A stretch of DNA of 13,197 bases from Acetatifactor sp. (GTDB taxonomy: Bacteria > Bacillota > Clostridia > Lachnospirales > Lachnospiraceae): positions 1 to 13,197 of the forward strand of contig JAEDDX010000065.1 of assembly GCA_016293615.1 (NCBI GenBank), in the 5' to 3' direction. Under the pieces are notes generated by a model. It saw nothing but the letters and a program-made list of their open reading frames with translations, had not been told where the DNA came from and made no database searches. A program made the position numbers and the translations under genes. This document shows, in pieces, positions 1 through 6,538 of the stretch; position 1 is the stretch's first letter, and each line of letters opens with the position of its first letter.

Positions 1-251
1 CGCCAAGCCCCGTATGTCCGGTTGCAGACATATTGGGTAATGTTGGGAAGGCGTCTGCGCCAAGCCCCGTATGTCTGTTGCAGACTGTAGTGAGTCGTCG
101 GTACTTAGGACTCGTACTTTGAGTCCTTATGTACCGCTACGACGAACTCCAAGCGAGAGCGTGTCTGCAATCGGACATATGGGGCCTAGGCGAAGAGCTA
201 CATCCCCCCATCCCCCCGCGTGTCTGCAATCGGACATATGGGGCTTAGGCG
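1..251. repeat. Large imperfect palindrome of four inverted ~29-nt repeats
   Basis: Two copies of a repeat reading CGCC(T)AAGCCCCGTATGTC then (C)GGTTGCAGAC lie at 1-29 and 58-85. Two copies in the opposite orientation lie at 163-192 and 222-251, where they begin GTCTGCAATCGGACATATGG. Copy spacing is nearly the same on both sides (57 and 59 nt), and all pairs are centred near 124-126, so the block is one imperfect palindrome around the hairpin at 93-148. The left end may continue beyond the window. No gene is credible here and no T-tract suggests a terminator. It could be an intergenic palindromic repeat family, a miniature non-autonomous element, or a structural signal; the sequence alone does not decide. 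Confidence 0.8.
93..148. repeat. Central hairpin of the upstream palindrome
   Basis: AGTCGTC (93-99) pairs with GACGAACT (141-148) with one bulged base. GGTAC then pairs with GTACC, and GGACTC (108-113) pairs with GAGTCC (121-126), leaving the 7-nt loop GTACTTT (114-120). A few unpaired bases interrupt the stem. It lies at the symmetry centre of the four flanking repeats, so cruciform extrusion or a long RNA stem is possible. No known RNA family was recognised. Confidence 0.7.
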
Positions 252-285
252 AAGAGATGCATTCCCGGAAAGAGTAATTTAATAG

Positions 286-314
286 TTGACCGAAAATACG
301 ACCTATTGTACAAT
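286..314 (+). promoter_or_regulatory. Promoter of glnN
   Basis: TTGACC (286-291) and TACAAT (309-314) are separated by exactly 17 nt, close to the sigma-A consensus. Transcription would begin near 321, giving a leader of about 28 nt that contains the ribosome binding site AAGGGAG (334-340), 8 nt before the start codon. The promoter begins about 35 nt after the palindromic repeat block. Confidence 0.8.
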
Positions 315-348
315 GTCTACAATTTATTGAGAAAAGGGAGAGAGAATC

Positions 349-2460
349 ATGAGTGAGTTTCTGGATGTTGAAGACCTTTTTGCAAGCAAAGTGTTTACCC
401 TTGGCAAGATGAAGGAGAGACTTCCCAAGGGCACTTACAAAGAAGTGAAAAAAGTGATGGAAGAGGGCGGAGAGCTGACGCCCGCGACAGCGGATGTCGT
501 TGCCAGAGCAATGAAGGACTGGGCCGTGGAGAACGGCGCCACCCACTATACCCACTGGTTCCAGCCGCTCACGGGAATCACTGCGGAAAAACATGATGCC
601 TTTGTGACCAATCCCGACGAAGAGGGCAGAATGATCATGGAATTCTCCGGCAAGGAGCTGATCAAGGGTGAGCCCGATGCTTCCTCCTTCCCCTCCGGCG
701 GACTTCGCGCGACCTTCGAGGCGAGAGGCTATACCACCTGGGACATTACCTCCCCCGCCTTTATCAAGGAGACCGCAACCGGTCCGACCCTCTGTATCCC
801 CACAGCCTTCTGCTCTTACACGGGCGAAGCGCTGGATAAAAAGACACCTCTTTTGCGTTCCATGGAAGCGCTGAGCAGACAGGCGATCCGCCTTGTGCGC
901 CTGTTCGGCAATACCGAAGCCAAAAAAGTCACCCCTTCCGTAGGCGCGGAACAGGAATACTTCCTGATCGACGCGAAGAAGGCACTGCAGAGAGAAGACA
1001 TTCTGTTTGCGGGAAGAACCCTGTTCGGTGCACCTGCACCCAAAGGGCAGGAAATGGACGACCACTATTTCGGCGTCATCCGGGAGCGCGTCGGAGCGTT
1101 TATGCACGATGTCAACATTGAACTGTGGAAGCTGGGTGTGACCTCCAAGACCCAGCACAACGAGGCTGCGCCCGCTCAGCACGAGGTAGCACCGATCTAC
1201 GAGTCTGCCAATGTGGCGGTTGACCACAACCAGCTCGTCATGGAGACCTTAAAGCGCGTTGCCGGCAAGCACGGACTGCGCTGCATGCTGCACGAGAAGC
1301 CCTTTGCCGGAGTCAACGGTTCCGGTAAGCATAACAACTGGTCCATCACCACAGACAACGGTATCAACCTCTTAGAACCGGGCCAGACCCCCAATGAAAA
1401 CATTCAGTTTCTGCTGGTGCTCGCCTGCATCATGAAGGCAGTTGACACACACGCCGACCTTCTCCGCCAGAGTGCTTCCAATGTCGGAAACGACCAGAGA
1501 CTGGGCGGTTACGAGGCACCCCCCGCGATCATTTCCATTTTCCTGGGCGAGCAGCTCGAGGATGTGGTTTCCCAGCTGGTTGTGACCGGTAAGGCCGATT
1601 CCCTGAAAGAGGGCGGCGTCCTGCATACCGGCGTATCCACACTTCCCGATTTTGTAAAGGATGCAACGGACCGCAACAGAACTTCACCGTTTGCCTTTAC
1701 CGGCAATAAGTTCGAGTTCCGCTCCGTGGGAAGCTCCGACTCCATCGGAAGCCCCAACACCACCCTGAACGCCATCGTTGCGGAAGCCTTCTGCGAGGCG
1801 GCTGACAGACTGGAGCAGGCGGAAGACTTCGAGATGGCTGTCCATGACCTGATCAAGGAATACATGACTGAGCATCAGAGAATCATCTTCAACGGCAACG
1901 GATATGCAAAAGAATGGGTGGAGGAGGCGGCAAGAAGAGGCCTTCCCAATATTCCTTCCATGGTCGAGTCCGTTGAGACCCTGACCACCCCCAAGGCGAT
2001 CCGCCTGTTTGAGAAGTTCGGCATCTTCACGGAGGCTGAACTGCGTTCCAGAGCGGAGATTCTCTATGAAACCTACGCCAAGAGCGTCAATATCGAAGCG
2101 CTTACCATGATCGACATGGCAAACAAACAGATTATCCCTGCGGTCATGAGATACGCCAATGTACTTGCCGAAACCGTCATCAAGGTCAAGGAGGCCGGAG
2201 CAAACGCTGCCGTTCCCGCCAAACTGCTGGATACAGTGACGGCGAAGCTTGCTGAGACGAAGGATGCCCTGGAGGCGCTCGAGAACGCGGAAAGCGTCGC
2301 TTCCTCCATGAAGCAGGGCAAAGAGCAGGCCTTCTTCTACCATGACAAGGTCGTAACCGCCATGAACGCCTTGAGAAAGCCCGCCGACGAGCTCGAGAAG
2401 CTGGTCGACAAGAACTACTGGCCTTTCCCGACCTACGCGGATCTGATGTTCGAAGTATAA
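349..2460 (+). CDS. glnN: Type III glutamine synthetase (GlnN/GSIII)
   Basis: Cytoplasmic enzyme that makes glutamine from glutamate and ammonia using ATP. The 703-residue length fits the long GSIII family (about 700-730 residues), not the ~450-residue GSI enzymes. Visible landmarks are GAEQEYFLID at residues 199-208 (glutamate metal ligands), HNEAAPAQHEV at 270-280, PFAGVNGSGKHNNWS at 318-332 (substrate and catalytic loop), SNVGNDQRLGGYEAPPA near 377-392, and NKFEFRSVGSS at 453-463. The C-terminal third (about 500-690) is helical and specific to GSIII. The ATG start is supported by AAGGGAG eight bases upstream and a near-consensus promoter. The gene appears monocistronic; no glnR, glnB or amt lies nearby. 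It ends just before a tRNA-Gln gene. The frame is intact and the assignment is firm; only the symbol (glnN or glnA) varies between annotations. Confidence 0.96.
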   Translation: MSEFLDVEDLFASKVFTLGKMKERLPKGTYKEVKKVMEEGGELTPATADVVARAMKDWAVENGATHYTHWFQPLTGITAEKHDAFVTNPDEEGRMIMEFSGKELIKGEPDASSFPSGGLRATFEARGYTTWDITSPAFIKETATGPTLCIPTAFCSYTGEALDKKTPLLRSMEALSRQAIRLVRLFGNTEAKKVTPSVGAEQEYFLIDAKKALQREDILFAGRTLFGAPAPKGQEMDDHYFGVIRERVGAFMHDVNIELWKLGVTSKTQHNEAAPAQHEVAPIYESANVAVDHNQLVMETLKRVAGKHGLRCMLHEKPFAGVNGSGKHNNWSITTDNGINLLEPGQTPNENIQFLLVLACIMKAVDTHADLLRQSASNVGNDQRLGGYEAPPAIISIFLGEQLEDVVSQLVVTGKADSLKEGGVLHTGVSTLPDFVKDATDRNRTSPFAFTGNKFEFRSVGSSDSIGSPNTTLNAIVAEAFCEAADRLEQAEDFEMAVHDLIKEYMTEHQRIIFNGNGYAKEWVEEAARRGLPNIPSMVESVETLTTPKAIRLFEKFGIFTEAELRSRAEILYETYAKSVNIEALTMIDMANKQIIPAVMRYANVLAETVIKVKEAGANAAVPAKLLDTVTAKLAETKDALEALENAESVASSMKQGKEQAFFYHDKVVTAMNALRKPADELEKLVDKNYWPFPTYADLMFEV

Positions 2461-2475
2461 CCCGAAAGACGGACT

Positions 2476-2497
2476 TGCGGGCGCCGGTGCGCCCGCA
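2476..2497 (+). terminator. GC-rich hairpin after glnN
   Basis: TGCGGGCGC (2476-2484) pairs perfectly with GCGCCCGCA (2489-2497) around the loop CGGT, 15 nt after the glnN stop codon. No uridine run follows directly; the nearest is a TTTT about 15 nt on. It may be a weak or factor-assisted terminator, or a 3'-end stabilising hairpin. Confidence 0.5.
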
Positions 2498-2566
2498 GGC
2501 AGAACCGGCTGTTTTGGGACGGAACGGAAACAGTATGGAATTTTTTCAAATTTTTCAAAAAAGTAC

Positions 2567-2595
2567 TTGCAAAATATTCTGACTTAGTATATACT
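2567..2595 (+). promoter_or_regulatory. Promoter of tRNA-Gln
   Basis: TTGCAA (2567-2572) and TATACT (2590-2595) are 17 nt apart. Transcription would begin near 2602, about 12 nt before the mature tRNA, leaving a short 5' leader for RNase P to remove. Confidence 0.7.
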
Positions 2596-2613
2596 TCATC
2601 AAGTAGCGAATAA

Positions 2614-2685
2614 AGGGCTATCGCCAAACGGTAAGGCAACGGACTCTGACTCCGTCATTTCAAGGTTCGAATCCTTGTAGCCCTG
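2614..2685 (+). tRNA. tRNA-Gln (anticodon CUG)
   Basis: A full 72-nt cloverleaf can be folded by eye. The acceptor stem is AGGGCTA (2614-2620) with TAGCCCT (2678-2684) and G2685 as discriminator base. The D stem is GCC/GGC, the anticodon stem ACGGA/TCCGT encloses the loop CTCTGAC with CTG at 2646-2648, and the T stem CAAGG/CCTTG holds the loop TTCGAAT. CTG reads CAG, a glutamine codon, and a G discriminator fits tRNA-Gln. The 3' CCA is not encoded (CTT follows), so it would be added by CCA nucleotidyltransferase. The gene has its own promoter and terminator. Confidence 0.95.
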
Positions 2686-2689
2686 CTTG

Positions 2690-2716
2690 GGAATCACGAA
2701 AGTGGTTCCTTTTTTT
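2690..2716 (+). terminator. Intrinsic terminator of tRNA-Gln
   Basis: GGAATCAC (2690-2697) pairs with GTGGTTCC (2702-2709) with one G-U pair around the loop GAAA, followed directly by seven Ts (2710-2716). It begins five bases after the tRNA 3' end. Confidence 0.9.
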
Positions 2717-2892
2717 GTTGCTATAACCGGTTTGATACCATTCTCCGGAAATTTTCCGATCTGGTATAAGAAAATTTTTAAAAAATTGCAAAAACCTGTA
2801 CTTAAGTACAGGGTGCAACCGAAAAGGTGTAATCAGGGACGCTTCTTTAGCGTAATCACGGCATCGGTCCTTAGGGGTCGATGCTGTTGTAT
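2717..2892 (+). other. Hairpin-rich non-coding leader region
   Basis: No credible gene. At least four inverted repeats lie in succession: ATACCA...CGGAAA with TTTCCG...TGGTAT (about 2735-2766, interrupted); the long palindrome at 2786-2818; ACGCT/AGCGT with loop TCTTT (2839-2853); and a 12-bp stem with two or three G-U pairs at 2859-2886 (GCATCGGTCC against GGGTCGATGC, loop TTAG). The density of stems suggests a structured RNA, a cis-regulatory leader, or the end of a mobile unit. No known riboswitch was recognised, and no promoter clearly drives it from within. Confidence 0.5.
2786..2818. repeat. Extended palindrome around CCTGTACTTAAGTACAGG
   Basis: An 18-bp perfect palindrome, CCTGTACTTAAGTACAGG (2795-2812), is flanked by a further inverted pair, TTGCA (2786-2790) and TGCAA (2814-2818), offset by AAAA on the left and G on the right. 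As DNA it is a candidate site for a dimeric regulator; as RNA it would form a hairpin with an almost closed loop. Confidence 0.8.
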
Positions 2893-2922
2893 TTGACAAA
2901 TAGAACTACGGGATGGTATCTT
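2893..2922 (+). promoter_or_regulatory. Candidate promoter of the Rpn-family nuclease gene
   Basis: A consensus TTGACA (2893-2898) is followed after 18 nt by TATCTT (2917-2922), a weaker -10. It would place the transcript start near 2929, about 26 nt before the ATG, so the hairpin-rich region upstream would not be in this transcript. Confidence 0.5.
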
Positions 2923-2930
2923 TAATACAT

Positions 2931-2942
2931 GGATTCCTCTGA
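2931..2942. repeat. Left copy of 12-bp inverted repeat flanking the Rpn gene
   Basis: GGATTCCTCTGA here is the exact reverse complement of TCAGAGGAATCC at 4001-4012. It sits directly upstream of the ribosome binding site (GAAGGGGG, 2943-2950). No target-site duplication is visible outside the pair. Confidence 0.6.
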
Positions 2943-2954
2943 GAAGGGGGATAT

Positions 2955-3851
2955 ATGAAGAAAACCATACAAGACTTAACGATCCGTAGTAACTTTATGT
3001 TTGCGGCAGTGATGCTGGATCCGAAAAACTGCAAGGACTTACTGGAAAGGGCATTGGGAATTCCGATCGACCATGTGGAGGTGGACAGGGAAAAGAGCCT
3101 GATCTATCATCCGGAGTACAAGAGTGTCCGACTGGATGTCTACGCGAAGGACGGCAAGGGAAGTCATTTTAATGTGGAGATGCAGGTGGTAACGGAGCAT
3201 CTGACCAAACGGGCCAGATATTATCATAGCCAGCTGGACATGAACCTGCTGTTAAGTGGGGTATCCTATGATGAGCTTCCGGATTGCTATGTGATATTCA
3301 TCTGCGACTTTGATCCGTTCGGATTAAAGAAGTATCGCTACACGCTGCGCGAGACATTTTGCGAGGATGAGACATATTCTTATCGGGACGGAGCACACAC
3401 ACTGTTCCTGAGTACCAAGGGAACCAATGATACAGAGGTTCCGAGCGAGCTGTTGAAATTATTAAAATTCATCGGCGCCGACAAGGACAGGATGGAAGAT
3501 GACTTCTCGGATGAGTATGTGACAAGGCTGCAGGAGACGATCCGGCGGATCAAGCGGGACAGAGAAATGGGGGCACGGTATATGCTGTTTGAAGAATTGT
3601 TAAATGATGAACGCAAAGCCGGCAGAGCGGAAGGCAGAGCGGAGGGCAGAGCGGAAGGCAGAGCGGAGGGCCGAGCTATTGGCCAGGCTGAATTTATCCT
3701 GGATATTCTGTCAGAGCACTTTGCGGTACCGGAAGATCTTCGCACCCGTATTCTGTCCGAAAAGGATCTTGCCACATTGAAGGAATGGCTTAAAATCGCA
3801 ATCAATGCAGAGTCTCCGGAGCAGTTCTGCAAGGAAAGCAATCTGATGTAG
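2955..3851 (+). CDS. Rpn family recombination-promoting nuclease / PD-(D/E)XK transposase-like protein
   Basis: The 298-residue product resembles the PD-(D/E)XK nuclease family often annotated as putative transposase or Rpn. The N-terminus (IRSNFMFAAVMLDPKNCKDL, 10-29) is typical. The core shows D61 in SVRLDVYA and E75-x-Q77 in FNVEMQ, matching the D...ExQ active site, followed by RARYYHSQLD (86-95). Residues 222-240 hold four tandem G-R-A-E units, then a helical tail. Members cut DNA in vitro and promote RecA-independent recombination; the cellular role of this one is unknown. The ATG has a strong AGAAGGGGG site 4 nt upstream. The gene stands alone, is flanked by a 12-bp inverted repeat and follows a hairpin-rich leader, which fits a mobile or repeated gene. 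The frame is intact. Confidence 0.88.
   Translation: MKKTIQDLTIRSNFMFAAVMLDPKNCKDLLERALGIPIDHVEVDREKSLIYHPEYKSVRLDVYAKDGKGSHFNVEMQVVTEHLTKRARYYHSQLDMNLLLSGVSYDELPDCYVIFICDFDPFGLKKYRYTLRETFCEDETYSYRDGAHTLFLSTKGTNDTEVPSELLKLLKFIGADKDRMEDDFSDEYVTRLQETIRRIKRDREMGARYMLFEELLNDERKAGRAEGRAEGRAEGRAEGRAIGQAEFILDILSEHFAVPEDLRTRILSEKDLATLKEWLKIAINAESPEQFCKESNLM
3621..3680 (+). repeat. 12-bp in-frame tandem repeat in the Rpn gene
   Basis: Four units of GGCAGAGCGGAA/G (starts 3621, 3633, 3645, 3657) are followed by a decayed fifth (3669-3680). The last base alternates A/G between units, a silent change. Each unit encodes Gly-Arg-Ala-Glu. A repeat that keeps the frame can gain or lose units by slippage without breaking the protein. 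Confidence 0.95.
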
Positions 3852-3859
3852 CCTCTTGT

Positions 3860-3925
3860 CTGCAATTATTTATCTGAAATCATTTTCTGTAATTATTAAT
3901 CTGTAATTTTCTGTTTTTATTCATT
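3860..3925. repeat. Degenerate AT-rich tandem repeat, unit CTGnAATTATTnAT
   Basis: Units start at 3860, 3874, 3887, 3901 and 3911, each opening with CTG and continuing with A/T (for example CTGCAATTATTTAT and CTGTAATTATTAAT). Unit length varies from 10 to 15 nt. They begin eight bases after the Rpn stop codon. Confidence 0.6.
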
Positions 3926-4000
3926 CAGGGATCGCAGGACCCTTCAGGCAGGCGGTTCCTTCCGGTCGAGTCGACCGTCAAATCAAAACATCAAAAAAAT

Positions 4001-4012
4001 TCAGAGGAATCC
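4001..4012. repeat. Right copy of 12-bp inverted repeat flanking the Rpn gene
   Basis: TCAGAGGAATCC is the exact reverse complement of the sequence at 2931-2942. The two copies enclose the whole Rpn gene plus 149 nt of downstream sequence. Confidence 0.6.
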
Positions 4013-4090
4013 TGTTTATACTAACGATTGGTACATCCCCGCCCGACGCGAGAGTTTCGCAAGAGTAACTGCTTTGCCGAGAATTGTGAA

Positions 4091-4119
4091 TTGAAAATAT
4101 GAGTCAGAAGTGCTACAAT
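4091..4119 (+). promoter_or_regulatory. Promoter of the zinc-ribbon/diguanylate cyclase operon
   Basis: TTGAAA (4091-4096) and TACAAT (4114-4119) are 17 nt apart. Transcription would start near 4126, giving a leader of about 44 nt. The ribosome binding site is AAAGGAG (4154-4160), 9 nt before the ATG at 4170. Confidence 0.75.
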
Positions 4120-4169
4120 AAAAATATACGATTCGGAAGGATTACCATAAGAGAAAGGAGACACCGTCT

Positions 4170-4577
4170 ATGAAAGAATGCCCGAAATGCGGAGAGTTAG
4201 TGGGAGATCATGTGGAGAGATGCTTTAGCTGCGGCTGCGATTTTAATGCTCTCAAGAAGGAACAGCTTCAGAGAGAAGCCGAAAGAGATGAGCAGAGTTT
4301 TCTGATCAATGATCTCTACGAGTATGATGTTGTGTCCATTGTGGATGACTCCACAGGCTGTCTGGATATCGCACTGCTCAAACGAACCCTCGAGGAACAT
4401 GGCAAAAAGGGCTGGAGACTGGTGAATTCTTTTGCCAATGAAGTAGGCCGCATATCTTCCGTTCACGGAATGGGCGGAATTTCAACCGAGACAAACGCTA
4501 CCGTAGACCAGACCATTCTGATCTTTGAGCGTTGCGTCAAAAGGAACGAGACACATAACATTTTTTCAAGAGGATGA
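4170..4577 (+). CDS. Zinc-ribbon protein with DUF4177-like domain
   Basis: A small soluble protein of 135 residues with no signal peptide or membrane segment. Residues 4-21 form a zinc ribbon: CPKC (4-7) and CFSC (18-21), with an extra Cys at 23. A charged helical linker (about 26-45) follows. Residues 50-125 resemble DUF4177: YEYDVVSIV, then a helix ending HGKKGWRLVNSF, then VDQTILIFERC. The function of DUF4177 proteins is not known to me. The gene is first in an operon; its stop overlaps the possible start of the sensor-cyclase gene (ATGA), so translation is probably coupled and the two products may act together. The start is supported by AAAGGAG 9 nt upstream and a good promoter. The domain call rests on pattern recognition only. 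Confidence 0.8.
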   Translation: MKECPKCGELVGDHVERCFSCGCDFNALKKEQLQREAERDEQSFLINDLYEYDVVSIVDDSTGCLDIALLKRTLEEHGKKGWRLVNSFANEVGRISSVHGMGGISTETNATVDQTILIFERCVKRNETHNIFSRG

Positions 4578-6502
4578 TGCGAGTGAATGCCAGAAAGTTG
4601 ATAGGAATATTTGCGACAGAGATTTCCGGAAAAGTGCAGGGAAATCTGTATACTGAGCTTCATAAAAGGGCGACCATGCTGGGATACCGCCTTGTGCTGT
4701 TTTCCGGCACCTATATGGGAGTCAAATACAATGTGACCTCACCGGCGTCGGCGGATATTTATTCGCTCGCGGACGGCATGGATATGGCTGCGTATCTCAT
4801 TCATGCACAGTCGATATCTAATCTGAATATGATCGAAGAGATCATTGAGATGGGAAAGCGCAAGCACATTCCCGTGTTCCTCTATGACGGAGAATCGACC
4901 GGTATCACAGGTGTTGAGGGCGTGATTCCCATCGACCCCGATTACAGGCAGGGATTTGCGGAAAGCGTGAGGCATCTGATTGAGTACCATCATTGCAGGA
5001 ATATTTTCATGCTTGCCGGCATACGGAACAATAAGTATTCCGACGACAGAATCGAGATGTATCGACGGGAGATGGAGGCTCACGGAATACCCTACAGCGA
5101 GGAACAGATCGGGTACGGAGATTTCTGGGAGCAGCCTGCTGCTGCGGCGGTCAACAAGTTCCTGGACAGCGGACTGCCTGTTCCGGAAGCGATCTGCTGC
5201 GCAAATGACTCGATGGCGATCACTGCTACGGCTGTTTTGGCAAAGAGGGGCCTGCGCGTCCCCGAGGATGTCCTGATTACCGGCTTCGACGGTATCGAGG
5301 ATGGTAAATACTATAATCCCCGCATATCCACCTGTGAGCCGGATATGGCGGCCGTGGCAGATTTTGTGTTCCGTGTTCTGACAGGGACAGAAACAGCTGA
5401 CCGCTTCCTGATTCCCCTGATCTTCCGCCCTAAGGAAAGCTGCGGGTGCGGTGCGGATGACAATGTGCAGGCGAAGCTGGAAATGCCGAAGCTGTATGAG
5501 ACCGTGCGCGTGAATTTCCAGCAGCATTATATGCTTTCAACGATGCAGTTCGATCTGCTGGACTGTACCATGCTGGAGGATCTGGAAGCATACGCCTATG
5601 GTATTCTGGATCTTTTCAAGGGATACTCCCATATCCTGTGCTTCCGGGAGGATATCGAGCGGCATGAAGATTACAAAGAACCCTTCGATAAAATGAAGGT
5701 CATCTTCAATTACGGTTTTCCGAAAGAGCGGGAGCATGATACCTTCACAGCCAGCGAAACCATGCCGCAGTTGGACAAGGTTTTAGAGGAGGCACGGCCC
5801 GAGGATATCCTGCTGTTGCAGCCCATCCATGCAGGTGAGAAAAAATACGGTTATCTGGTTTCCAAGGTCGGATACTATTCCTCCAACGAATTAAACAGTC
5901 TGCTTCAGTTTTGCGAAAGCTTCACGATCGTAGTCGAGGGTGTACTCAGAAATCTGCGCCTGAATCAGGCCAACCGGAAACTGAGCGAGATGTATGAGAG
6001 AATGTCGGAGCTCTACATTCGCGACATGATGACGGGATTGTATAACAGACATGGCTATTATCAGTACCTGGACGAGTATTGCGGGCGCATGGACCTGCGC
6101 GACGGATACCTTCACATCATATCTATCGATATGGACGGCATGAAATATATCAATGACAATTACGGCCATCTGGAGGGAGACCATGCGATCAAGTCGGTCG
6201 CGAACGCCATCAATGAATGCTTCGCCCAGCCTTGTGTCAGCGCAAGATTCGGCGGAGATGAGTTCATGGTCGCTATTTTCACCGAAGACGGCGAAAAACC
6301 CACCACGGACAAGATATCGCAGAAACTGAATACGTATCTCAAGCATTCTGCGATGCTGGCCGATAAGGAGTACGAAGTGGGAGTCAGCGTGGGACAGGCG
6401 GTTGTCAGACTGTCAGAGATTCAGGACCTGAAAACGATTGAAAAACTGGCGGATGACTGCATGTACGAAGAAAAGAGAAAGAGAAAAAACAGCCGCAGAT
6501 AG
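4574..6502 (+). CDS. LacI-type sensor domain-diguanylate cyclase (GGDEF) protein
   Basis: A cytoplasmic signalling protein predicted to make cyclic di-GMP from two GTP. Residues 8-280 are a periplasmic-binding/LacI-like ligand domain without its helix-turn-helix (RKLIGIFATEI, then CCANDSMAITATAVLAKRG and EDVLITGFDGIEDG at 232-244). A CGC cluster lies at 290-292. Residues 300-460 look like a GAF-type region, followed by a short coiled coil and a GGDEF domain (about 481-640) with DMMTGLYNR (484-492), SIDMDGMKYIND (517-528), YGHLEGD (530-536) and RFGGDEF (558-564). The GGDEF core is intact, but no RxxD inhibitory site precedes it (AQPC at 551-554). No signal peptide or membrane helix is seen. 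The start is uncertain: AAGAGG (4568-4573) is too close to ATG 4574, leaves 3 nt before ATG 4577, and 9 nt before GTG 4583, which may be the true start. The ligand is unknown, probably a sugar or other small molecule. Confidence 0.92.
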   Translation: MMRVNARKLIGIFATEISGKVQGNLYTELHKRATMLGYRLVLFSGTYMGVKYNVTSPASADIYSLADGMDMAAYLIHAQSISNLNMIEEIIEMGKRKHIPVFLYDGESTGITGVEGVIPIDPDYRQGFAESVRHLIEYHHCRNIFMLAGIRNNKYSDDRIEMYRREMEAHGIPYSEEQIGYGDFWEQPAAAAVNKFLDSGLPVPEAICCANDSMAITATAVLAKRGLRVPEDVLITGFDGIEDGKYYNPRISTCEPDMAAVADFVFRVLTGTETADRFLIPLIFRPKESCGCGADDNVQAKLEMPKLYETVRVNFQQHYMLSTMQFDLLDCTMLEDLEAYAYGILDLFKGYSHILCFREDIERHEDYKEPFDKMKVIFNYGFPKEREHDTFTASETMPQLDKVLEEARPEDILLLQPIHAGEKKYGYLVSKVGYYSSNELNSLLQFCESFTIVVEGVLRNLRLNQANRKLSEMYERMSELYIRDMMTGLYNRHGYYQYLDEYCGRMDLRDGYLHIISIDMDGMKYINDNYGHLEGDHAIKSVANAINECFAQPCVSARFGGDEFMVAIFTEDGEKPTTDKISQKLNTYLKHSAMLADKEYEVGVSVGQAVVRLSEIQDLKTIEKLADDCMYEEKRKRKNSRR

Positions 6503-6538
6503 CGGCTTGCGGGAGTGAGAGTAAAATAAAGAATAGAA

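Larger units (their letters stand above)
3852..4169. other. 318-nt intergenic region, no gene
   Basis: In order it holds AT-rich tandem repeats (3860-3925), a CGGTCGA-G-TCGACCG palindrome (3963-3977), the right copy of the 12-bp inverted repeat (4001-4012), a small GCGA/TCGC hairpin (4048-4060), and the promoter and ribosome binding site of the next operon. No convincing T-tailed terminator for the Rpn gene is visible and no small gene is supported. Confidence 0.7.

Noticed and set aside
1..251. CRISPR array
   Set aside because: The four repeats sit in two opposite orientations and form a palindrome, the copies differ in length and sequence, and no cas gene is present.
71..277. Short plus-strand open frame of 68 codons
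   Set aside because: It lies across the inverted repeats, has no ribosome binding site, and its translation has no recognisable features.
127..1227. 366-codon minus-strand open frame
   Set aside because: It is antisense to glnN, runs into the repeat block, and has composition typical of a shadow frame.
2614..2685. tRNA-Gln as an integration site with a downstream attachment repeat
   Set aside because: I found no second copy of the tRNA 3' end in the window and no integrase gene.
2687..2896. 69-codon plus-strand open frame after tRNA-Gln
   Set aside because: It begins inside the tRNA terminator and covers the hairpin-rich region, with no ribosome binding site.
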